DNA from: Rhodococcus ruber NBRC 15591
GTDB lineage: Bacteria; Actinomycetota; Actinomycetes; Mycobacteriales; Mycobacteriaceae
Length of the DNA: 64,000 nucleotides
Reading direction: 5' to 3'
Assembly (NCBI RefSeq): GCF_001894945.1
Contig: NZ_BCXE01000020.1
Span: 123,800 to 187,799 of the forward strand
Of this stretch, positions 1 through 8,082 are shown piece after piece. Numbering within the stretch: position 1 is the stretch's first letter; each line of letters starts with the position of its first letter. The notes under the pieces are model-generated. The model did not search any database and was not told where the DNA came from. It worked only from the letters and a program-made list of their open reading frames with translations. Both the position numbers and the translations under genes were made by a program.

Positions 1-1248
1 CACCTGAGCGCCCGCTGGGTGGTCTTCGCCCTGACCGACAGGACCCTGCCCGACGCAGGGCCGCGCCGGCTGGTCCTCGGACCCGATGCCACCCCGTTCC
101 TCGTCGACAACGTCGAAGGCCCACCCCTGCCCGACGACGTGGTGCGCTGCCTCGAGGACATCCGATCCGGCTCGATCGGCCGGGACGCCACCGTCGACAC
201 CCATCGGGCCTTCGTCCCCATCGTCCTCGACGGCGGGGTGGCGGGTGCGATCGCCGCGTGGACACCCGAACACCGCACCATCGACGGCACCGACCACGCC
301 GTGCTGTCGATCCTCGCCAGCCAGACCGCCGTGGCCCTGCAGAATTCCGCGCTCTACCAGCGGGGCCAGCTGCTGCTCGGGCGGGCCGAGCAGGCCTACC
401 AGGAGGCGAATCGCGCGGCGGCAGACCTGCAGGCCCGCAACGCCGAACTCGAGGCGACGTTGCGCCAGCTGGAATTGACCCAACGGCAACTCGGTGCTGC
501 GCATCGGCACCAGGCGCTCGACGAGGAACGTCACCGCATCGCGCGGGAGCTGCACGACAGCGTCACCCAGGCCGTGCTGTCGGCCGGCATGCAGATCGAG
601 GTGTGCCGCAGCGACATTCCCGACGCCGAGCGCGGCGAGCGTCTCGACCTGGCCAAGGAGCTCACCCGGCGCGCGGTCGAGCAGCTGCGCTCGGCGATCT
701 ACGCGCTCAACCACCCGTCCGACTCGGATCGCACGTCGCTGCCGGAGATGCTCGAACAGCTGTGCAGCGCGCACACGCCGGGCGAACTCGACATCACCGT
801 CCGGGTGGGCGGCCCGCCGGTCGAATTGCCGGGCGAAGCCGAACATTCGCTGCTGCGCATCGCAGGGGAGGCGCTGTTCAACGCCGCGGTGCACGCCAAC
901 GCCCGGCGCGTGGTGCTGCGGCTGACCTACCGGCCGGACTCGGTGCTGTTGTCGGTCGCCGACGACGGGGACGGCGACCCGGCGCGGATGCGGCTGATGC
1001 TGCGCCTCGCCGCGGACAACGACTGGGACGGCCGCCATCGCGGGCTGGCCAACATGCAGGCCCGCGCGCACGAGCTCGGTGGCACTCTCGAGGTGCGTCG
1101 CGCCCGCCTCGGCGGGGTCCGGGTGGCGGTGCGCATCCCGGTGCCCGAACCGGCGGTCGACGCGGAGCGGGACGCCGACGAGACGACCGGAACCAGCGGG
1201 AACAGTGCGGCGCCGGCACCCGCGGCGCGGACAGGAGATCAGCGATGA
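1..1248 (+). CDS. GAF-type sensor histidine kinase, NarL/HisKA_3 class (5' partial)
   Basis: The frame is open from the first base, so the true start lies upstream of the window. About 415 codons are visible. The N-terminal part, ending near codon 115 with the stretch ILASQTAVALQNSALY, is the end of a GAF sensory domain. A coiled coil of roughly codons 115-170 follows. The dimerisation/phosphoacceptor helix reads HRIARELHDSVTQAVL, with the phospho-His at codon 185. The HATPase_c domain follows, with the N-box around EALFNAAVHANA and a G-box near DDGDGD and RGLANMQARA. It autophosphorylates and should pass phosphate to the response regulator whose ATG overlaps its TGA by 4 bp. No membrane segment is visible, so the visible part is cytoplasmic. 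The stimulus is unknown. Its position 6 kb before the mycofactocin genes makes a role in alcohol metabolism possible, but that is inference only. Confidence 0.9.
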   Translation, partial: HLSARWVVFALTDRTLPDAGPRRLVLGPDATPFLVDNVEGPPLPDDVVRCLEDIRSGSIGRDATVDTHRAFVPIVLDGGVAGAIAAWTPEHRTIDGTDHAVLSILASQTAVALQNSALYQRGQLLLGRAEQAYQEANRAAADLQARNAELEATLRQLELTQRQLGAAHRHQALDEERHRIARELHDSVTQAVLSAGMQIEVCRSDIPDAERGERLDLAKELTRRAVEQLRSAIYALNHPSDSDRTSLPEMLEQLCSAHTPGELDITVRVGGPPVELPGEAEHSLLRIAGEALFNAAVHANARRVVLRLTYRPDSVLLSVADDGDGDPARMRLMLRLAADNDWDGRHRGLANMQARAHELGGTLEVRRARLGGVRVAVRIPVPEPAVDAERDADETTGTSGNSAAPAPAARTGDQR

Positions 1249-1913
1249 ACGTGGCAACCCCGGCCGGGACGGTGAATCGCACGGTCCGCATCGTCCTCGT
1301 CGACGACCACGCGATCCTGCGCCAGGGGCTGCGCTCGATACTCGAGCGGGAGCCGGACCTCGAGGTGGTCGGCGAGGCCTCGCACGAGGCCGAGGCGCTC
1401 ACCCTCGTGGGCCGGGTCCGGCCCGACATCGTCCTGATGGACCTGAAGCTCTCCGCCGGGTCGGACTACGAGGGGCTGACGTTGTGCGGGCAGCTGTCGG
1501 CGGCCCACCCGGGGCTGGGTCTGCTGGTGCTCACCACGTTCCTCGACGAGCAGCTGGTCGTGCGTGCCGTGCACGCCGGGGCACGCGGGTACGTCGTGAA
1601 GGACGTCGACACGACCGAGCTGGTGCGTGCGATCCGCGCGGTGTCGCGCGGCGAGAGTGCCTTCGACTCGCGCAGCGCCGCGGCGGTGGTGCGTTCCCTC
1701 AACGGGCAGACCACGCCGCAGGAACAACTCACCGAGCGCGAACTCGAGGTGCTGCGGCTGCTCGCTGCGGGCCTGTCCAATTCCAAGATCGGTGAGCGCC
1801 TTTTCATCTCGGGCACCACGGTGAAGTTCCACGTGAGCAACATCATGCGCAAACTGAGCGTGAGCCGCCGCGCCGAGGCCGTGTACGCCGCCAGCAAGCG
1901 CGGCCTGATCTGA
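1245..1913 (+). CDS. NarL/LuxR-family response regulator
   Basis: 222 residues, the normal length for the family. The receiver domain has the acidic pair D20-D21, phosphoacceptor D66 in IVLMDLKL, T at LTTF and K in VVKD. The C-terminal LuxR helix-turn-helix begins at about residue 157 (LTERELEVLRLLAAGLSNSKIGE) and ends with the recognition helix TVKFHVSNIMRKL. The ATG at 1245 overlaps the kinase stop (ATGA), so the two form a translationally coupled two-component system. The frame stays open far upstream inside the kinase gene, but only this start yields a clean receiver domain. Target genes are unknown. It ends only 25 bp before the convergent lipase gene. Confidence 0.93.
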   Translation: MNVATPAGTVNRTVRIVLVDDHAILRQGLRSILEREPDLEVVGEASHEAEALTLVGRVRPDIVLMDLKLSAGSDYEGLTLCGQLSAAHPGLGLLVLTTFLDEQLVVRAVHAGARGYVVKDVDTTELVRAIRAVSRGESAFDSRSAAAVVRSLNGQTTPQEQLTERELEVLRLLAAGLSNSKIGERLFISGTTVKFHVSNIMRKLSVSRRAEAVYAASKRGLI

Positions 1914-1938
1914 CGCGCAGTGCGGTGACAGGCCAGAC

Positions 1939-3165
1939 TCAGCAGGTTCCGGTGACCGGTGCTCCGTCGAACCGCTCGCCCAGGAACTCGAACGCGTCCG
2001 GCAGACCGAGCACCGCCGCCGACATGTGGTCGGGACTGGGGGTCTCGACGCGGCGCACCGGCGCGCCCGCGGCGCAGTAGCGGTCGAGCGTCGCGTCGAT
2101 GGAGTCCACCGGGACGAGTGCGTCGGTGGGGCTGTGCCATTCGAACACGGGCACCGTCGGCACGCCCGGGTACAGCTCGAGGCTGTTCTCCTCCGCGACG
2201 GCGACCGCGTCGGCATCGTCGGCCAGGTGGGCATTGGTGCTCACCTGCCGCAGGCTGCCACCGGCACCGCGCGCGAGGATGTCGTTGGTGCAGGCGTCGG
2301 CCAGGGCGTCGCGCATCGCCACACCCGCAGGGGTCAGGTCGGCGCTGATCCGCATCCGTTCGGGGTACTCGCGTTCGAGACCCAGCGCGGCCGCGAACGC
2401 CAGACCGAAGGCGGGGTGCGGGTTCTCGCCGAGCGCCTCGGCCATCTTGCGGATGTTCATCGGCACCCCGCCCATCGCCGCACCCACCAGTTTCAGGTCG
2501 GGGGCGTAGGTCGGAGCCAGTGCCGCGGCCCACCCGGTGGCCATCCCGCCGCCGGAGTACCCCGCCAGCGCGACCGGGCTGTGGGCGAGCTGCAGCTCGG
2601 GTACCTGCTGCACCGCGCGGATGCCGTCGAGGGTGATCTGCCCGCCGAGGCGAGCCGCGCCGTAGGCGCTGTTCGGTCCGAGATGGTCCGGGATCGCGAC
2701 CGTCCAGCCCCGCCGGAGCACCACGTTGAGGGCCGGAGCCTCCCGGACGGCGAGATCCGGGTCGCTCGTCCACAGCGTCTGCGACGGCGCGCAGTGCGTG
2801 CCGAGGGCGTTGATGACGTGCTGGAACGACAGCAGCGGACCGTCCGGAGCCTTGCCGACGGGGGCGAGGACCGTCGTCACCGCAGGGATCGGGTGGCCGG
2901 TCGAATCCGTCGACCGGAACCGCACCTGCCACGCCTCGACGTCGAGGATGCCGGGTGGTGCGGGCACGCGCCGCACCTCGAGCGCATCGCCGGCCGGTGC
3001 GTGGGTGATGTCGGCGGCCGCGCGGTAGAACGGATCGGCCGGCGGCACCGGATAGACGGGTGCGGCACCCGCGGTTCCGGTTCCGGCGACGATGGCGCAC
3101 ACCGCCGCCGCGCCGACCGACGCATTGCGGATTCCCCGACCGAACCGTGCGGCCACGTCCCCCAC
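1939..3165 (-). CDS. Secreted lipase/esterase of the secretory-lipase (LIP) family
   Basis: 408 residues. The N-terminus carries a Sec-type signal peptide: basic MGDVAARFGRGIR, then a hydrophobic Ala/Val-rich stretch to about residue 33, ending in AGAAPVYP, so the protein is exported. The nucleophile elbow is GYSGGGMATGWAA (GxSxG) near residue 197. Candidate Asp and His lie in the region HSPTDALVPVDS and in TPSPDHMSAAV near the C-terminus. These features fit the alpha/beta-hydrolase secretory lipases common in Rhodococcus and Mycobacterium, which act on triacylglycerols or other esters outside the cell. It stands alone between the two-component system (convergent) and the ABC exporter (divergent). 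Substrate preference cannot be read from sequence. Confidence 0.88.
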   Translation of the reverse strand: MGDVAARFGRGIRNASVGAAAVCAIVAGTGTAGAAPVYPVPPADPFYRAAADITHAPAGDALEVRRVPAPPGILDVEAWQVRFRSTDSTGHPIPAVTTVLAPVGKAPDGPLLSFQHVINALGTHCAPSQTLWTSDPDLAVREAPALNVVLRRGWTVAIPDHLGPNSAYGAARLGGQITLDGIRAVQQVPELQLAHSPVALAGYSGGGMATGWAAALAPTYAPDLKLVGAAMGGVPMNIRKMAEALGENPHPAFGLAFAAALGLEREYPERMRISADLTPAGVAMRDALADACTNDILARGAGGSLRQVSTNAHLADDADAVAVAEENSLELYPGVPTVPVFEWHSPTDALVPVDSIDATLDRYCAAGAPVRRVETPSPDHMSAAVLGLPDAFEFLGERFDGAPVTGTC

Positions 3166-3311
3166 CTCTCCAGCGCACCGACCGGTGCCGTTCCTCGAAA
3201 ATCAGCGATCCCGGCGAAGCCTAAACGACCGATTTGCGAGGGTTCACCCGACCCCGTGCGCTGTGCGGATCGTCGCCACACGGACCCCCGAATGGGCGTA
3301 GCCTCGGCAGC

Positions 3312-4274
3312 ATGTCGACGGCGATCTCCGTGGAACAGCTCGTCAAGTCGTTCGGAACCACTCGGGCTCTCGACGGTCTCGACCTCGAGCTCCGCCGAGG
3401 CGAGGTGCACGGATTCCTCGGCCCGAACGGATCCGGCAAGTCCACCACGATCCGCATTCTGCTCGGGCTGCTGCGTGCGGATTCCGGCCGGGTCGAACTG
3501 CTCGGGGGCGACCCGTGGCGCAACGCGGTGGACCTGCACCGGCGGCTCGCGTACGTACCCGGCGAGGTCAACCTGTGGCCCAACCTCACCGGCGGGGAGG
3601 CGATCGACCTGCTCGCCGGCCTGCGCGGCGGCATCGACGAACGCCGCCGTGCCGAACTGCTCGAACGCTTCGAGCTCGATCCCACCAAGAAGGCCCGCAC
3701 GTACTCCAAGGGCAACCGGCAGAAGGTCGCGATCGTCGCCGCGCTCGCCTCGGATGTGGAGTTGTTCCTGTTCGACGAGCCCACCTCGGGTCTGGACCCG
3801 CTCAAGGACGAGGTGTTCCGGGACTGCGTCCGCGAGGCCGTCGCCGACGGGTGCTCGGTGCTGCTGTCGAGCCACGTCCTCGCCGAGGTCGAGGCGCTGT
3901 GCGACCGGGTGACCATCATCCGGCAGGGCCGCACCGTCGAATCCGGCACGCTGACCGAACTGCGACACCTGACCCGCACGTCGGTGGTCGCCGACACCGT
4001 GCGCCCGGTGGCCGGGCTCGAAGCGGTCCCCGGGGTGCACGACCTGCAGGTCGACGGCCTGCGGGTGCGCTGCGAGGTCGACACGGCCCGGATGGACGCG
4101 GTGCTGCGCGAGCTGCTCGACTTCGGCATCACGTCGCTCACCAGTACCCCACCCACCCTCGAGGAACTGTTCCTGCGGCACTACGGGGACGACCTGCCCG
4201 GCGAGCACATCCACGTCCCCGGCGAGCACCTCGCACACGGCCGCCCGGCCGTCGGCGACGGGGACGGCGCATGA
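3312..4274 (+). CDS. ABC transporter ATP-binding protein (drug/antibiotic exporter type)
   Basis: 320 residues. Start chosen at ATG 3312, where the protein begins [14 protein letters not shown] as is usual for the family. Further upstream sequence in frame is not conserved-looking. Walker A is GPNGSGKST at about residue 40. The signature position reads YSKGNRQK instead of LSGGQ, which is normal for this exporter branch. Walker B is [14 protein letters not shown] and the H-loop is SSHVLAEVE. The C-terminal 90 residues are the extension typical of drug-resistance ATPases. It powers the membrane protein encoded next, whose ATG overlaps its TGA. The substrate is unknown; the family includes antibiotic and polyketide exporters. 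Confidence 0.93.
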   Translation: MSTAISVEQLVKSFGTTRALDGLDLELRRGEVHGFLGPNGSGKSTTIRILLGLLRADSGRVELLGGDPWRNAVDLHRRLAYVPGEVNLWPNLTGGEAIDLLAGLRGGIDERRRAELLERFELDPTKKARTYSKGNRQKVAIVAALASDVELFLFDEPTSGLDPLKDEVFRDCVREAVADGCSVLLSSHVLAEVEALCDRVTIIRQGRTVESGTLTELRHLTRTSVVADTVRPVAGLEAVPGVHDLQVDGLRVRCEVDTARMDAVLRELLDFGITSLTSTPPTLEELFLRHYGDDLPGEHIHVPGEHLAHGRPAVGDGDGA

Positions 4275-5905
4275 GTGCCGCATTCGTCGGCACCGGCCGG
4301 CTGGTGCGTCTGGCGGCCCGCCGCGACCGCGTGCAGCTGCCGGTGTGGCTGGTGACGATCACGATCGTGTACGCGATCTCGGTGTCGAGCTTGAAGGGGC
4401 TCTATCCGACCGAGGAGGACCTGCACCTCATCGCCGTCAGCTCCGCCGTGTCGCCGGTGGTGCTGGCCACCAACGGCCTGGTCTCCGGGGACAGCCTCGG
4501 CGCGGTCGTCGCGGCGCAGACCCTGCTGTTCCTGGCCCTGGGGGCGGGTCTGATGAGCACGATGGCCGTGGTCCGGCACACCCGGCAGAACGAGGAGACC
4601 GGCCGCGCGGAGCTCGTCGGCGCCAGTGTGGTCGGTCGGCGTGCCCTGCTCACGGCGGCCCTGATCGTGGCCACAGCGGCGAATGTCGCGCTCGCGCTGC
4701 TGCTCGCGATCGTCTCCCTGGGTTTCGGACTGCCGCTGTCCGGATCCGTCGCACTCGGGGCGGCGACGGCGGCGGCCGGGATCGCGTTCGCGGCCGTCGC
4801 GGCGGTGAGCGCGCAGGTCGTCGAGGGGGCCCGGGCCGCGAACGGACTGGCCGGTGCCGCGCTGGGGTTCGCATTCCTGCTCCGCGCCGTCGGTGACAGC
4901 GCCGGCACCGTCGATCCCGACGGGGTCAGCGTCACGAGCATGTGGCTGTCGTGGCTCTCGCCGATCGGGTGGGCGCAGCAGATCCGGCCGTTCGACGAGG
5001 ACGCCTGGTGGATCCTGGTGTTGTTCGTGATGTTCACCGTCGCGGCGACGTGGTCCGCGTACGAGCTGACCGGACGGCGCGACCACGGTGCCGGGCTGGT
5101 GCAACCGCGCCCGGGACCGGACCGCGCGGCGGCATGGCTGCCCACCGCGTGGGGCTTCGCGTGGCGGGTGCAGCGCACGACCTTGATGTGGTGGGCGTTC
5201 GGCATCGTCGTTCTCGCCGCGACGTACGGCAGCGTCGCGAACGAGATGGACAACTTCCTCGACGAGGGCGGCGCCGTCGCCGACATGATGAAGCAGCTCG
5301 GCGGCGGGGCGCAGGCCCTCACCGACGCGTACTTCGCGATGATCTTCCTGATGATGGCGTTGTTCACCAGCGGGTACGCGGTGCAGGCCGTGCTGCGGAC
5401 GCACAGCGAGGAGACATCCGGGCGGGTCGAGCCGCTGCTGTCGACGGCCCTGGGCCGGGTGCCGTGGATGCTCGCCCACATCGGCATGGTGACGATCGGG
5501 GTGATCGTGCTGCAGGTCGTCACGGGCGTCACGCTGGCGGTCTCGTACGGTCTGACGGTCGGCGACGTCACCGGATCGCTCGGCAACCTGCTGCCGGCGT
5601 CGTTGGCGTTCGTCCCGGCCGTTCTCCTGGTGGGGGCGATGGCGGTGCTGTGCGTGGGCGTGGTGCCGCGGCGCGCCTCGAGCGTCGCATGGGGTGTCTT
5701 CGCCGTGTGGTTGCTCATCGGGCAGCTCGGCGTCCTGCTGGACCTGCCGCAGGCGGTGCTGGACCTGTCGCCGTTCGTCCACGTACCCCCGGTGCCGGCC
5801 GCGGAGATGCGGATGCTGCCGTTGCTGGTCCTGCTGGGTCTCGCGGTGCTCACGGCGACGGCGGGGGTCGGCGCGCTGCGCCGTCGCGATCTCGTCGTCC
5901 AGTGA
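4271..5905 (+). CDS. ABC transporter permease, multi-span (polyketide-antibiotic exporter type)
   Basis: 544 residues. ATG 4271 overlaps the ATPase stop by 4 bp. The protein is very hydrophobic with about twelve predicted membrane segments in two sets of six. The first begins near [18 protein letters not shown], and the second half starts near [19 protein letters not shown]. Between the spans is the conserved motif [22 protein letters not shown], repeated in the second half as [22 protein letters not shown]. This duplicated EE-TGR element is typical of the fused two-half permeases working with DrrA-like ATPases. It acts in the cytoplasmic membrane. Transcription probably ends at the inverted repeat immediately downstream. 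Confidence 0.92.
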   Translation: MSAAFVGTGRLVRLAARRDRVQLPVWLVTITIVYAISVSSLKGLYPTEEDLHLIAVSSAVSPVVLATNGLVSGDSLGAVVAAQTLLFLALGAGLMSTMAVVRHTRQNEETGRAELVGASVVGRRALLTAALIVATAANVALALLLAIVSLGFGLPLSGSVALGAATAAAGIAFAAVAAVSAQVVEGARAANGLAGAALGFAFLLRAVGDSAGTVDPDGVSVTSMWLSWLSPIGWAQQIRPFDEDAWWILVLFVMFTVAATWSAYELTGRRDHGAGLVQPRPGPDRAAAWLPTAWGFAWRVQRTTLMWWAFGIVVLAATYGSVANEMDNFLDEGGAVADMMKQLGGGAQALTDAYFAMIFLMMALFTSGYAVQAVLRTHSEETSGRVEPLLSTALGRVPWMLAHIGMVTIGVIVLQVVTGVTLAVSYGLTVGDVTGSLGNLLPASLAFVPAVLLVGAMAVLCVGVVPRRASSVAWGVFAVWLLIGQLGVLLDLPQAVLDLSPFVHVPPVPAAEMRMLPLLVLLGLAVLTATAGVGALRRRDLVVQ

Positions 5906-5923
5906 CCCGCCCCGTGTGCGCGG

Positions 5924-5970
5924 CCGAATGTCACATCGCGTCGATGTGACCGACGCGATGTGACATTCGG
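5924..5970. repeat. Perfect 19-bp inverted repeat (hairpin) between convergent genes
   Basis: Two perfect 19-nt arms lie at 5924-5942 and 5952-5970 around a 9-nt loop. Each arm contains the block AATGTCACATCGCGTC or its complement. The element sits 18 bp after the ABC permease stop and 61 bp before the convergent mftM stop, so it can act as a bidirectional terminator. No T-tract follows either arm. The shape also fits a dispersed palindromic repeat. Copy number elsewhere in the genome cannot be judged here. Confidence 0.8.
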
Positions 5971-6029
5971 TCACAAGGCGTTCGGTCACAAGGCGTTCGG
6001 CCACAAAGCGTTCGGCCACCGCGCCGTTC
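5969..6029. repeat. 15-bp tandem repeat array (about four units)
   Basis: Immediately after the inverted repeat, and sharing its last 2 bp, come two identical units GGTCACAAGGCGTTC (5969-5983, 5984-5998). A third unit has two changes (5999-6013) and a degenerate 16-bp fourth unit lies at 6014-6029. A further GGTCAC begins at 6030 and runs into the mftM stop codon. The units echo the TCACA core of the palindrome. Strand-slippage variation is expected here. Confidence 0.8.
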
Positions 6030-6031
6030 GG

Positions 6032-6841
6032 TCACCGCGCGTCGAGCACGAGCCAGCCGCCGTGGTGTTCGAAGGCCTCGAAGGCGCGGCCGGTCGATTC
6101 GCCGAGGGTGTGCAGGGCCGGCAGGTCGAACGTGCGTACGTGGCCGTGGCAGGCCGTGGCCTCGTCCTCGAACGGCACGGCGATCACCACGCGTTCCCGG
6201 GCGATCCGCAGCGCCTCGGCGACGACCGCCGCGCCGGTGGCCGCGTCGACGTGCTCGAGCAGGTGGATCGCGGTGACGGTATCGGCGCTGTCGTCGGGCA
6301 CGGGCACGTGGGCCGCGTCGCACACGAGGGTGTCCACCGCGAGGCCGAGGCGGGGCGCGACCGCGTCGAGCAGGGTCATGGTGCCGGGCAGGATGTCGGT
6401 GGCGGTCACGGCGACCCCGGCGCGGGCCAGGCGCAGGGGGAGGAACCCGAAGCACGAGCCGAGATCGAGGACGCGGCCACGGACGAGTTCGGCGGCCTTG
6501 TCGTGGATCGGGGCGAACTCGGCCGTGCCGTCGAGCAGTTCGGTCAGCGAGTTGCGGTAGTAGGTGACCCACGAATCGAGGGCGCCCGGCACGGTGGAGC
6601 GCACCAGCCCGACCATCGTCAGCTCGAACTCCTCCCGGCCGAGGTCGCTGCCGGCGATCGAGGCGGTGACGTCGGCGACCAGGCGTTCGCTGAGGTCCTC
6701 CGGTCCGAGGGAATGCGTGACGTGCAGTCGTCCCGCGTCGCGCCGCAGCGAGATCGGGCCCGCAGGTACCCGTTCCACCGTGACGTGGGCGTGCGACCAC
6801 CGGCCGGTCGGGCAGGGGGCGAGAGAGTCGAGCACAGTCAT
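6032..6841 (-). CDS. mftM: Mycofactocin oligosaccharide methyltransferase MftM
   Basis: 269 residues from ATG 6841, which overlaps the mftR stop by 4 bp. The longer in-frame upstream sequence is rejected because it lies inside mftR. It is a class I SAM-dependent methyltransferase: motif I is VLDLGSCFGFLPLRLA, the acidic post-I residue is in TATDILPGT, and a later motif is SADTVTAIHLLEHVDAATGA. The N-terminal region (SLAPCPTGRWSHAHVTVERVPAG...) precedes the Rossmann part and matches my memory of MftM. MftM methylates the glucose chain that MftF adds to mycofactocin. Identification rests on this overall form plus its coupling to mftR directly beside mftA. Confidence 0.85.
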   Translation of the reverse strand: MTVLDSLAPCPTGRWSHAHVTVERVPAGPISLRRDAGRLHVTHSLGPEDLSERLVADVTASIAGSDLGREEFELTMVGLVRSTVPGALDSWVTYYRNSLTELLDGTAEFAPIHDKAAELVRGRVLDLGSCFGFLPLRLARAGVAVTATDILPGTMTLLDAVAPRLGLAVDTLVCDAAHVPVPDDSADTVTAIHLLEHVDAATGAAVVAEALRIARERVVIAVPFEDEATACHGHVRTFDLPALHTLGESTGRAFEAFEHHGGWLVLDAR

Positions 6842-7497
6842 TGCAGCGCAGCCTTTTTCGATGAGGTGGGGACGTCGGGGCCGGTGATGGACGGCGCGGC
6901 CGCGTCGAGGCCACTGTAGAGGGCGCGCATGCCGGCCGACAAGAGATCGGGCAGGGCGAGGGAGTCGTCGGCGAGCCACTGCTCGTACGCCGCCATCGCG
7001 ACGCCGAGGACGAGATAGCCCACGGTGCGCGGGTAGTGGTCCTCCGTGGCACCTCCGATGCGGTGCGCGACGTACTCCGCGATCACGCGGCGCCAGCCCT
7101 CGTACATCACCACCGAGTACGCCTGCAGCGCCGGGACCCGCAGGATCAGGCCCATGCGGTCGCGGTGCAACGTCGCCTCCGAGGCGGGAAAGGTGTTGAA
7201 GTCCAGCAGTGCCGAGGTCAGTGCCTCGGCGAGGGGCACCTCGGGCGGCAGGGCGTCGAGATGGGCGCGCATCTGCTCGAGATGGGCGTCGAAGTCGCCC
7301 CAGGGCACGGCGTTCTTGGACGGGAAGTACCGGAAGAAGGTGCGCCGGGCGATTCCCGCGGTCTCCGCGATCTGGTCGACGCTGGTCTCGTCGAACCCCT
7401 GGGTGCGGAACAGTTCGATGCCGATCGCACTGAGGCCCTCCCTCGAGGTGGAGGGGCGACGACCTATCCGAGCGGACGGTTTCCGGCGGCTACGCAT
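6838..7497 (-). CDS. mftR: Mycofactocin system TetR-family regulator MftR
   Basis: 219 residues. ATG 7497 (MRSRRKPSARIGRRPSTS) is chosen because the HTH starts about 20 residues later. Upstream sequence in frame is not TetR-like. The N-terminal TetR helix-turn-helix reads GIELFRTQGFDETSVDQIAETAGIARRTFFRYFPSKNAV, with the recognition helix RRTFFRYF. The rest is the all-helical ligand domain. MftR homologues bind upstream of mftA and respond to acyl-CoA ligands. Here the gene diverges from mftA across a 123-bp spacer containing a dyad, the same head-to-head order as in mycobacteria, and it is co-transcribed with mftM. Confidence 0.92.
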   Translation of the reverse strand: MRSRRKPSARIGRRPSTSREGLSAIGIELFRTQGFDETSVDQIAETAGIARRTFFRYFPSKNAVPWGDFDAHLEQMRAHLDALPPEVPLAEALTSALLDFNTFPASEATLHRDRMGLILRVPALQAYSVVMYEGWRRVIAEYVAHRIGGATEDHYPRTVGYLVLGVAMAAYEQWLADDSLALPDLLSAGMRALYSGLDAAAPSITGPDVPTSSKKAALQ

Positions 7498-7555
7498 GGT
7501 GTGAGCCTTCCATGGGTGACATTCTGCACTCGATGCCATTACAGTGGTGAACCGA

Positions 7556-7579
7556 GTCACAGCGCAACAGGCCTGTGAC
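7556..7579. promoter_or_regulatory. Dyad GTCACAG-N10-CTGTGAC in the mftR/mftA spacer, candidate MftR operator
   Basis: Perfect 7-bp arms lie at 7556-7562 and 7573-7579 in the 123-bp spacer between the divergent mftR and mftA starts. A further GTGAC lies at 7516-7520. TetR regulators commonly bind such dyads between themselves and their target. That this one is MftR's site is inference. Confidence 0.5.
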
Positions 7580-7620
7580 GACCGACTCCGACCGTGGAGT
7601 CCCCATTCGAGGAGGAATGC

Positions 7621-7716
7621 ATGTCCGATCGTGACAACAGCGTCGTCGAGTCCGACCTGATCGAGGAGTCCCTCGTGGAAGAGGTCTCCATCGACGGCAT
7701 GTGCGGCGTGTACTGA
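7621..7716 (+). CDS. mftA: Mycofactocin precursor peptide MftA
   Basis: A 31-residue peptide beginning MSDRDNSVVESDLIEESLVE and ending with the invariant core IDGMCGVY. MftC decarboxylates and cross-links the C-terminal Val-Tyr pair. MftE then cuts off everything before it, and MftD oxidises the resulting AHDP to premycofactocin. The N-terminal leader is acidic, as expected for the part held by MftB. A strong ribosome site GAGGAGGAA sits 3 nt before the ATG at 7609-7617. The gene is the first of the plus-strand operon, with mftB starting 2 nt after its stop. It is too short for most automatic gene callers. Confidence 0.97.
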   Translation: MSDRDNSVVESDLIEESLVEEVSIDGMCGVY

Positions 7717-7718
7717 TC

Positions 7719-8036
7719 GTGCCCGCCGACGCCGCCGCCACCGTGATCGACTCGACCGAGGACGACTCGGCAGGGTTCGATCCGGACACGACGTGGAGGC
7801 TGCACCCGCAGGTAGCGCTTCGCCCCGAGCCGTTCGGGGCGTTGCTCTACCACTTCGGGACCCGCAAGCTCTCGTTCCTGAAGAACACCACGATCGTCCG
7901 GGTCGTCGAAACCCTCGATCAGCATCCGTCCGTACGGGCTGCGCTCGCTGCCCACGGAATCGACGAGCCCGCGCAGCGTCCGTACCTGCGTGCGCTGGCC
8001 ACGCTGGCCGACTCCCACATGATCGTGCCGGCCTAG
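7719..8036 (+). CDS. mftB: Mycofactocin peptide chaperone MftB
   Basis: 105 residues from GTG 7719, 2 nt after mftA. An overlapping GTG at 7701 in the same frame would add six residues, and the choice is not certain. The fold is that of a RiPP recognition element: the protein runs WRLHPQVALRPEPFGALLYHFGTRKLSFLK and then a helical HPSVRAALAAHGID region, ending SHMIVPA. MftB binds the MftA leader and presents the core to the radical SAM enzyme MftC. The order mftA-mftB-mftC and tight spacing confirm the identity. Confidence 0.94.
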   Translation: MPADAAATVIDSTEDDSAGFDPDTTWRLHPQVALRPEPFGALLYHFGTRKLSFLKNTTIVRVVETLDQHPSVRAALAAHGIDEPAQRPYLRALATLADSHMIVPA

Positions 8037-8082
8037 ACCCTGCCCGCACACCTCCCGCCCGCCACCGACGAGGACGCAGCCC

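Noticed and set aside
258..1244. Long upstream extension of the response regulator frame inside the kinase gene
   Set aside because: The extension is Arg/Pro/Ala-rich shadow sequence. The receiver domain begins right after ATG 1245, which overlaps the kinase stop.
5924..6029. Possible CRISPR array at the tandem repeats
   Set aside because: The units are directly adjacent with no unique spacers, and no cas genes are present.
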